From Cellvibrionales bacterium UBA1963 (GTDB lineage: Bacteria > Pseudomonadota > Gammaproteobacteria > Pseudomonadales > UBA7434), in the NCBI GenBank assembly GCA_002336035.1, contig DDED01000219.1, forward strand, positions 23,595-35,094: DNA of 11,500 nt, in the 5' to 3' direction. This document shows, piece after piece, positions 5,514 through 11,500 of this stretch. The translations under genes and the position numbers were made by a program. Every line of letters begins with the position of its first letter. Positions within the stretch are counted from its first letter, which is position 1. Under the pieces are notes generated by a model. That model did not search any database. It was not told the DNA's origin and worked only from the letters and a program-made list of their open reading frames with translations.

Positions 5514-7046
5514 ATGGCTATTGCCTTGACTTATTCACGTGCCAACTGTGGTATTGATGCGCCACTCATCAGTGTTGAAACCCACATTTCTAATGGCCTA
5601 CCCGCATTCACCATCGTTGGCTTACCCGAGGCCGCGGTGAAAGAAAGTCGTGACCGGGTTCGTAGCGCCATTATAAACTCACACTTTACTTTTCCTACGC
5701 GTCGCATAACCGTCAACTTAGCCCCTGCTGAACTCCCTAAAGAAGGCAGTCGCTTTGACCTTGCTATTGCGTTAGGAATTTTATTAGCCTCAGAACAATT
5801 GCACTGCGACAACACAGACCAATTTGAATTTATTGCTGAATTGTCGCTATCGGGTGAACTGCGTTATGTCAGAGGGTTAATCCCCGCATTAATAGCCGCT
5901 GAAAATCACCGCAGTGTGTGGGTCGCCACAGCAAATTGCGAAGAGGCCGCTATTCTACTCGACACACCGACTTTAGTGGCGTCTCATATGCTGGAAGTTT
6001 GCGCACACCTCAATGGGAATCACATCATCACACCAGTTAGCAAAAAGGCCTTTCACAGTCGCCGCGTTTATGGCGGTGACTTAGCCGAAGTGGCCGGTCA
6101 ACCTTTAGCAAAACGCGCCCTCGAAATAGCCGCCGCTGGTGGTCATAATCTACTTTTTATTGGCCCGCCTGGCACAGGAAAAACGATGCTGGCATCGCGA
6201 ATTTTATCGATTACCCCCCCATTAAGTAAGCGGGCGGCTTTAGCCGTAGCAGCGATTCAATCACTTCGTGGTCGACAGATATCACTGCAAGACCTAGGTC
6301 AAAAGCCTTTTAGGGCGCCCCATCACACTGCCTCGGCTGTGGCCATGGTGGGCGGAGGAAGCAACCCTAAACCGGGAGAGATTTCATTGGCGCATAAAGG
6401 TATTTTGTTTCTTGATGAACTGCCGGAGTTTGACCGCAAGGTACTTGAGGTATTGCGCGAACCGTTAGAGTCTGGCCGCATTATGATTTCTAGAGCAAGT
6501 CAACAAGTAGAGTATCCAGCTGAATTTCAATTAATTGCAGCCATGAACCCTTGCCCCTGCGGATTTTTTGGTGACGTACAACAGCCGTGCCAATGCAGTA
6601 GCCAGCAGGTCAAACGGTACCGTGCCAAAATATCAGGGCCTTTGCTTGATCGCATTGACCTGCATGTGAGTGTTAATCGCCTTCCCGCTGCCTTGCTGAG
6701 CGATAAGGCCTCAACCGCTGAACGGAGTAAAGATATTGCAAAACGGGTGCTGCATGCCCAACGCCAACAAGCGAAAGCGCGGGGTAAAATTAACGCCCAA
6801 CTCAGCACGGATGAACTCATTCATGCACCATGGATTACTCAAGAAACCTTGTCATGGTTAGGTAAAACCATCGATAAGCTCGATTTATCTGCCCGCGCTT
6901 TTCATCGAATATTACGTATCGGTCGCACTATTGCTGACCTTGAATCCTTTTCTCAACACGCCCATCAACAGTGTTTGCCAGTCGAACCACATCACCTAAA
7001 GGAAGCCTTAGCTTTTCGTCAACTCGACAAAAATTTACCCACTTGA
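5514..7046 (+). CDS. yifB: YifB/ComM-family AAA+ ATPase (Mg-chelatase-like)
   Basis: A 510-residue protein of the YifB family. Its homolog ComM is a hexameric helicase promoting branch migration during natural transformation; YifB in non-competent species has no settled role. An N-terminal ChlI/Lon-like domain (residues 1-165; LPAFTIVGLPEAAVKESRDRVR) is followed by a Mg-chelatase-type AAA+ domain with Walker A GPPGTGKT (217-224) and Walker B GILFLDELPEF (296-306). The family-specific AMNPCPCGFFGD (343-354) follows, with cysteines C347, C349, C359 and C361 that probably bind a metal, and then the sensor segment GPLLDRIDLHV (375-385). A helical C-terminal domain has the usual SARAFHRILRIGRTIADLE. 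The ATG at 5514, eight bases after GGA, fits family length; a TTG four codons upstream lies in the terminator T-run and is rejected. It converges on the GGDEF-EAL gene with 95 bases between. Confidence 0.95.
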   Translation: MAIALTYSRANCGIDAPLISVETHISNGLPAFTIVGLPEAAVKESRDRVRSAIINSHFTFPTRRITVNLAPAELPKEGSRFDLAIALGILLASEQLHCDNTDQFEFIAELSLSGELRYVRGLIPALIAAENHRSVWVATANCEEAAILLDTPTLVASHMLEVCAHLNGNHIITPVSKKAFHSRRVYGGDLAEVAGQPLAKRALEIAAAGGHNLLFIGPPGTGKTMLASRILSITPPLSKRAALAVAAIQSLRGRQISLQDLGQKPFRAPHHTASAVAMVGGGSNPKPGEISLAHKGILFLDELPEFDRKVLEVLREPLESGRIMISRASQQVEYPAEFQLIAAMNPCPCGFFGDVQQPCQCSSQQVKRYRAKISGPLLDRIDLHVSVNRLPAALLSDKASTAERSKDIAKRVLHAQRQQAKARGKINAQLSTDELIHAPWITQETLSWLGKTIDKLDLSARAFHRILRIGRTIADLESFSQHAHQQCLPVEPHHLKEALAFRQLDKNLPT

Positions 7047-7141
7047 GCTTATAAAAGCAAACGATTGACGGCATTGGTCAGAATGAATGGATTTCGATGA
7101 TTGCGCTGCAGTGACCGTATGCCCGTGACCGAACGGATTCA

Positions 7142-8875
7142 TTACTTATCAACGATCGACAGATAACTTGGCCTTGAAGTCGCGCCTTGCTGTTGAAGCA
7201 GTTTGGTGAAGTCATCAAAGTCTAGCGGTTCACTGAAAATAAAGCCCTGCATTTGGTCACAGTTATTGTCTTGGAGAAAGTTTTTTTGCTGCTCGGTCTC
7301 TACGCCTTCGGCAACCACTTTAAGGGTGAGTCCATGCGCTAAATAAATCATCGCACGCACCATATTAGCGCTGTCTCGATCATTAACCACCTTTTGAACA
7401 TGACTTTTGTCAAGCTTTAAAGTGGTAATAGGCAAGCGCTGTAACTGCGGTAAAGAGGAAAACCCTGTGCCAAAATCATCGAGTGAAAAACGAATGCCGC
7501 GTTGTTCGAGCCGTCCCATGTCCGAGGCAATGTCAGTGAAGTTTGCAACAACATCACTTTCGGCCAATTCAAATTCAAAGCGTGATCCCGAGACATTATG
7601 GGCCGTCAAAATAGATTCTATTTTGCTGACAAAATCCGGCGCAACGAATTGCTCGTGAGCGACGTTGAATGAGATTCGCAACGGCGCAAGGTTTAACTGG
7701 TCCATCGTGGTAATGTCTTGGCACAGTCGGCTCATCGCCCAGTAACCCACTGGCGACAGCAAACCCAACTGCTTAGCCGGCTGTATAAATTGGTCCGGCA
7801 ACAACAAACCCCGCTGAGGGTGGTGCCATCGCAACAAGGACTCAGCACCAATAATTTTACCCGTCTGCAGAGATATTCGTGGCTGAAAATACATCGCAAA
7901 TTCGTCGTTATTAATTGCCGCACGTAATTCAAGCTCGAGACGACTTTGATCAAGGGCCTCATTATTCATTTGGTCAGTGAAAAATCGATAAGTAGACCCT
8001 TGCATGGCTTTCGCTTCATACATGGCCATGTCAGAATTTTTGAGCAAGGTTTTAGCGTCCGTGCCGGCTTCAGGGTAGACGGCAATGCCGATACTGCTGC
8101 CTACGCGAAGCTGCTGGCCGTTAATATTAAAGGGCTCAGTAATAACGTCTATAATTTTTTGAGCAATGATCACGGTGTCGTTGGTCGAATTAATTTTTTC
8201 TAGCAGCACTGTGAATTCATCGCCCCCAATTCTAGCCACAGAGTCAGTTCGACGAATGCATTGACTCAGTCGCTCTGCAATGCCTTGTACCAACTTGTCA
8301 CCAACATCATGCCCATGCGTGTCATTGACCGCCTTAAAGCCATCAAGATCGACATACAGTAACGCAAATGGACTGTCACCCCGATCGGCCCGCTGCAATG
8401 CGCGATCCAATCGATCATTAAACAACAAGCGATTGGGAATGCCGGTTAGGGCGTCATAGTGAGCCAAGCGAGCCAGCTCTGACTCGGCTGACTTTCTGTC
8501 AATGGCATAGCGAATGGTGCGTTCTATGCGTACGGTATCGAGCTGATCTTTAATTAAATAGTCTGCTGCACCTGCGCGAATCGCTGCTTGGTCCAGTGCG
8601 AGATTCGCCTCGGCCGTCAAGCACAAAATAGGCGTCGAGCATCCATGGGCTCCGGCTGACCGTAATAATTCCTCGCAAATGTCTGGCGCATGTTCGTAAT
8701 CTAGCAAGATAATATCGTGGATTGGAGCAAGCATTGCTTCCAAAGCGTACTGGTAATCAGCACACCATGTCATTTCATAATCAGAGGCCGTGACATCGCC
8801 AAGCAGTCTTGCCATTTCGATGTATTGATCACGGTGAGCGTTAATCAATAAGGTTCTAATAATGTTTTTTTGCAT
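7142..8875 (-). CDS. REC-GGDEF-EAL response regulator (cyclic-di-GMP turnover)
   Basis: A 577-residue cytoplasmic protein. Residues 1-125 form a receiver-like domain with phospho-acceptor D59 (IILLDYE) and K109 (DYLIKDQ). A diguanylate cyclase domain follows (about 135-300) with an intact GGDEF at 217-221 and an RxxD inhibitory site RRTD at 208-211. The phosphodiesterase domain (about 313-565) has ESL (345-347) in place of EAL but keeps the catalytic glutamate, N404, E439, DDFGTGFSSL (466-475), K487, E523 and QGFIFSEPL. Both activities look possible; the net direction cannot be predicted. No histidine kinase gene is nearby, so the input is unknown. The start is uncertain. The ATG at 8875 begins right at the REC domain but has no clear Shine-Dalgarno sequence. 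A TTG at 8929 has AGGG four bases upstream and would add 18 residues. The gene is divergent from rep. Confidence 0.92.
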   Translation of the reverse strand: MQKNIIRTLLINAHRDQYIEMARLLGDVTASDYEMTWCADYQYALEAMLAPIHDIILLDYEHAPDICEELLRSAGAHGCSTPILCLTAEANLALDQAAIRAGAADYLIKDQLDTVRIERTIRYAIDRKSAESELARLAHYDALTGIPNRLLFNDRLDRALQRADRGDSPFALLYVDLDGFKAVNDTHGHDVGDKLVQGIAERLSQCIRRTDSVARIGGDEFTVLLEKINSTNDTVIIAQKIIDVITEPFNINGQQLRVGSSIGIAVYPEAGTDAKTLLKNSDMAMYEAKAMQGSTYRFFTDQMNNEALDQSRLELELRAAINNDEFAMYFQPRISLQTGKIIGAESLLRWHHPQRGLLLPDQFIQPAKQLGLLSPVGYWAMSRLCQDITTMDQLNLAPLRISFNVAHEQFVAPDFVSKIESILTAHNVSGSRFEFELAESDVVANFTDIASDMGRLEQRGIRFSLDDFGTGFSSLPQLQRLPITTLKLDKSHVQKVVNDRDSANMVRAMIYLAHGLTLKVVAEGVETEQQKNFLQDNNCDQMQGFIFSEPLDFDDFTKLLQQQGATSRPSYLSIVDK

Positions 8876-9151
8876 GCTTTTATAGCGGCCCGTGATGGCC
8901 GGTTCCTGGCTGAATCTGACAGTTGCCAATGCGCCCTAACCATTGACTAAAACCTAATTAACATTAGGCTAAATAGTGGGTTTTCGCCATTTATCAGGCG
9001 ATTTTTTTCAGGTATTTTTCGTTCTTCTTAAAACTTTCAAAAAATACCTGAACGGTTTCACCGAGATCCCTTAATGCCTGATAAACTAGGACGTTTAGTT
9101 TGTTAGTCTTTTAAAACCATTGGCGGCATTCCTCGCCCACAAACAGGCAGA
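8876..9151. other. Divergent intergenic region between the GGDEF-EAL gene and rep
   Basis: About 275 AT-rich bases without a protein gene, expected to hold two divergent promoters. No clear -35/-10 pair stands out on either strand. The notable content is a 16-base dyad at 8953-8968 (CCTAAT, TAAC, ATTAGG), an operator-like shape, and the nested inverted repeats at 8990-9085. Confidence 0.55.
8990..9085. repeat. Nested perfect inverted repeats (10 bp outer, 13 bp inner) upstream of rep
   Basis: Outer arms TTTATCAGGC (8990-8999) and GCCTGATAAA (9076-9085) enclose inner arms TTCAGGTATTTTT (9007-9019) and AAAAATACCTGAA (9040-9052) with a 20-base loop. A small CGGT-TTC-ACCG hairpin follows at 9053-9063. 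Together they could fold as a three-way junction in RNA or as a cruciform in DNA. No T-run follows either stem, so it is not a standard terminator. I see no flanking target-site duplication that would mark an inserted element. Confidence 0.7.
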
Positions 9152-11224
9152 TTGAAACTCATTAACGCGTCAATACTCAACCCATTAGAAGGCCTCAATA
9201 CCGCCCAAAAAAGCGCCGTCCGTTATATTGACGGGCCGCTGCTCGTTCTAGCAGGCGCGGGCAGTGGTAAAACCAGTGTAATCACCCGCAAAATTGCTTG
9301 GCTAATTCAGCAATGCGGCTACCGAGCGCAACACATTACCGCGGTGACCTTTACCAATAAAGCCGCCAGAGAGATGAAACAACGTATCTCTGGTATTTTG
9401 CCCCGCAGTGACAGCCGTGGCCTAACAGTCTGCACCTTTCATCACTTAGGCCTTAAAATCATTCAAAGCGAAGCGCACGCTTTTGGGCGCAAATCGGGCT
9501 TCACTATCTTCGATGACCAAGACAGCAAAGCGTTACTTAAAGAATTACTGCTCGATCACAGCGATAGTGCCACTGACATTGTCGATATGACGCAGCAGCA
9601 AATTTCACGCTGGAAAAATCAGTGTCAGCCTCCCGAGGCCTTGGTCGGAAAGGCTGAAAATCCTCAAGAAGCTAGAATTGTAGAGCTATATAGGCGGTAT
9701 GAGCAAGCACTTACTTCCTATAACGCGGTTGATTTTGACGACTTGATCACATTACCGGTGCAACTTCTTGAAACCAATGACCATGTTCGTCAACGCTGGC
9801 AATCAAAAATTCGTTACCTTTTAGTCGATGAGTACCAAGACACTAACATGAGCCAATATCGGCTCGTTCAATTATTGGTTGGCGATCGAGGTCAACTCTC
9901 AGTTGTCGGTGACGACGATCAATCCATTTATTCATGGCGAGGCGCAAACCCTGAAAATTTAGTGCAACTCGAGGCAGATTTTCAAGGCTTGAAAGTCATT
10001 AAACTCGAGCAAAACTATCGCTCAACCAATTGCATTCTTCGGGCAGCCAACACCTTAATTGAACATAATCCTCATATTTATGAAAAAAAATTATGGAGTG
10101 AAAAGGGCCTGGGTGATGCCATTGAGGTCATTCAAGTCGCCAATGAAGACTCTGAAACCGAACTCATTGCCAATCAAATTATTGAACAAAAACTACTGCG
10201 AGCCGCACGGTTTAAACAATTTGCCGTTTTAATCAGGAGCAATCATCAATCGAAGCTACTGGAGCTCAAGTTTCAAGCCAAGCAAATTCCTTATCATTTA
10301 ACCGGTGGCACGTCTTTTTTCGCTCGCGGTGAAATTAAAGATGTCATGTGTTACTTACGCGTGTTGGTCAACCCTGACGATGACGCCGCTTTTTTAAGAA
10401 TCGTCAATGTCCCGCGCCGAAAAATTGGGATCAACACCTTAGAGGCTTTAGGTCAATACGCCAATCAACGCGGCGCCAGTTTGTTTTCAGTAATTAATGA
10501 AATCGGCCTAAAACAAGCTTTGCCTGCCGCCAGTTTTGACCGCTTAAAGCGGCTCAGTGATTGGTTTAGCGGCCTTCAACGGCAAATCGATAATGGTTTT
10601 GCCCGTCAGGCAATTGATGAGATGCTCGATGACATTGATTACCTTGGCTGGCTGCATCAAAACAGCAGCAGTTCGGCCGTTGCCGAACGCCGCATGGAAA
10701 ATGTGTTTTTTTTAGTCAATTCAATCGCCAAAGAGTTGCGTAAATCTGCTGATAATTTACCGTCTGAAGACGAATCCAATGAAGAAACTACGGGCCTTGA
10801 AGAGGTCATTAAAAAGCTATTGTTGCGTGATTTACTCGATCAGCAATCCGAAGAACAAGCCGATGATAAAGTGCAAATTATGACGCTCCATGCGGCCAAA
10901 GGCTTAGAGTTTCCTCATGTGTTCATTATGGGGTTTGAAGAGCAGATCTTACCGCACCGCAACAGTGTCGAAGAGGACAATATCGAAGAGGAGCGCCGCC
11001 TAGCCTACGTTGGCATTACCCGCGCACAGCAAACCTTAGCCTTAACCTGTGCGCGAACTCGCAAACAATTTGGTGAAACCTTGCAGTGTCAAACAAGCCG
11101 TTTTCTCGAAGAGCTGCCTACCGATACCGTTCAAAAAAGAGGCTTTAATGATGCCGATAATGGCAAAGCTAATCAAGCCAGAGGCGAACAGACGCTTCAA
11201 AGTTTAAAAAATCTGTTCGAGTAA
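9152..11224 (+). CDS. rep: ATP-dependent DNA helicase Rep
   Basis: Superfamily 1A 3'-5' DNA helicase of 690 residues that in E. coli travels with the replisome and clears protein roadblocks. All helicase motifs are present: Walker A GAGSGKT (35-41), Ia VTFTNKAA (65-72), Ib TFHHLG (95-100), II LLVDEYQDTN (223-232), III GDDDQSIYSWRGA (253-265), IV LEQNYRS (285-291), V VQIMTLHAAKGLEF (574-587) and VI EERRLAYVGITRA (613-625). The run CGYRAQHITAVTFTNKAAREMK is close to E. coli Rep and argues for Rep over UvrD or PcrA, as does the length. The only usable start is TTG at 9152, with AGG four bases before it and an in-frame stop at 9104-9106. It gives a short extension of about 12 residues before the LN-AQ-AV motif. 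A less standard start cannot be excluded. Confidence 0.95.
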   Translation: MKLINASILNPLEGLNTAQKSAVRYIDGPLLVLAGAGSGKTSVITRKIAWLIQQCGYRAQHITAVTFTNKAAREMKQRISGILPRSDSRGLTVCTFHHLGLKIIQSEAHAFGRKSGFTIFDDQDSKALLKELLLDHSDSATDIVDMTQQQISRWKNQCQPPEALVGKAENPQEARIVELYRRYEQALTSYNAVDFDDLITLPVQLLETNDHVRQRWQSKIRYLLVDEYQDTNMSQYRLVQLLVGDRGQLSVVGDDDQSIYSWRGANPENLVQLEADFQGLKVIKLEQNYRSTNCILRAANTLIEHNPHIYEKKLWSEKGLGDAIEVIQVANEDSETELIANQIIEQKLLRAARFKQFAVLIRSNHQSKLLELKFQAKQIPYHLTGGTSFFARGEIKDVMCYLRVLVNPDDDAAFLRIVNVPRRKIGINTLEALGQYANQRGASLFSVINEIGLKQALPAASFDRLKRLSDWFSGLQRQIDNGFARQAIDEMLDDIDYLGWLHQNSSSSAVAERRMENVFFLVNSIAKELRKSADNLPSEDESNEETTGLEEVIKKLLLRDLLDQQSEEQADDKVQIMTLHAAKGLEFPHVFIMGFEEQILPHRNSVEEDNIEEERRLAYVGITRAQQTLALTCARTRKQFGETLQCQTSRFLEELPTDTVQKRGFNDADNGKANQARGEQTLQSLKNLFE

Positions 11225-11257
11225 TCAACAGGGGGGATTGTGGAGGAACGCGGTTGG

Positions 11258-11500
11258 TTATATCCCCTCCAGCATATAATCGACGGCGATTTGAATCTCT
11301 TTGTCGGAACAACTCGGGCATAAACCTTTAGCCGGCATAGCTCCTTTACCGTTGATCGCATTGAGGTATAAAGCATCGAGTCCCTGCCCTATCCTATTAG
11401 ACCAGTCGGCAACATCACGAAATTTGGGTGCGCCAGCAGCACCCGAGGTGTGGCAAGCCATACAACCTGAGTTGTATACATCTTCTGCCGATCGCGGGAT
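11258..11500 (-). CDS. Cytochrome c5-type monoheme cytochrome, C-terminal part (5' end outside window)
   Basis: The last 80 residues of a periplasmic class I c-type cytochrome. The heme site CMACH lies near the window edge (11446-11464), so a frame starting at the Met within this motif would be wrong; the frame runs open to base 11500. The axial methionine is in GKGAMPAKG, and the following CPSC pair (GLCPSCSDKEI) is the cytochrome c5 hallmark that forms a disulfide. The protein ends with AVDYMLEGI. Such cytochromes shuttle electrons in the respiratory chain. The upstream signal peptide and possible second domain are not visible. It converges on rep with 33 bases between; no T-rich terminator is seen, though GGGGAT/ATCCCC arms (11233-11238, 11262-11267) could pair. 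In pseudomonads a cytochrome c5 gene also lies near rep, as I remember. Confidence 0.92.
   Translation of the reverse strand: MPRSAEDVYNSGCMACHTSGAAGAPKFRDVADWSNRIGQGLDALYLNAINGKGAMPAKGLCPSCSDKEIQIAVDYMLEGI

Noticed and set aside
7047..7141. Terminator between the convergent yifB and GGDEF-EAL genes
   Set aside because: No stem with a T-run is visible; only a weak AATGAAT/ATTCATT pairing over more than 50 bases.
7718..8203. Plus-strand frames within the GGDEF-EAL gene
   Set aside because: They lie opposite conserved GGDEF and EAL motifs, have no family features, and are shadows.
8990..9085. Invertible DNA switch or MITE based on the nested repeats
   Set aside because: The enclosed segment is too short to hold a promoter worth inverting, no invertase is adjacent, and no target-site duplication flanks it. 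XerC in this window is the housekeeping type and distant. Kept only as an unexplained repeat.

Overview
The window looks like ordinary core chromosome of a gammaproteobacterium with mid-range GC. The gene set and order (DUF484, xerC, HAD phosphatase, a SutA-like regulator, glnK/amtB, ubiK, yifB, rep, cytochrome c5) recall the Pseudomonas chromosome and its marine relatives (Cellvibrionales/Pseudomonadales in the broad sense). The ammonium channel is of the type I associate with marine bacteria, which fits a marine or aquatic host. The taxonomy is inferred from protein resemblance and synteny recalled from memory, not from a search.

Layout. 1-1969 (+): the end of a DUF484 gene, xerC (dimer-resolution recombinase) and a YigB-like HAD phosphatase, tightly packed as one operon. 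1966-2211 (-): a small SutA-like RNA-polymerase-associated protein, overlapping the phosphatase gene tail to tail. 2212-2638: a roughly 430-base gap with several dyads, a good sigma70-like promoter on + and a shared terminator; it may encode a small RNA. 2639-4858 (-): a nitrogen module, glnK2-amtB followed by a second PII gene glnK1. A very good sigma54 promoter lies upstream of glnK2 and a perfect 12-bp terminator lies between amtB and glnK1. 5171-7046 (+): ubiK (ubiquinone biosynthesis accessory factor) and yifB (ComM/Mg-chelatase-like AAA+ protein), separated by a terminator hairpin that almost touches the yifB start. 7142-8875 (-): a REC-GGDEF-EAL cyclic-di-GMP protein. 8876-9151: a divergent gap with nested inverted repeats. 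9152-11224 (+): the Rep DNA helicase. 11258-11500 (-): a cytochrome c5 whose 5' part lies outside the window.

How the genes work together. The best-supported functional unit is the ammonium module: AmtB conducts ammonium, and the PII proteins report nitrogen status and can plug the channel. The sigma54 promoter implies induction under nitrogen limitation, presumably by NtrC. XerC and Rep belong to chromosome maintenance, UbiK and cytochrome c5 to respiration, and the GGDEF-EAL protein to second-messenger signalling. I see no CRISPR array, tRNA, rRNA, insertion sequence, phage or defence genes. The less explained parts are the intergenic structures at 2296-2611, 5039-5080, 5448-5513 and 8990-9085, and the duplicated PII genes around amtB.
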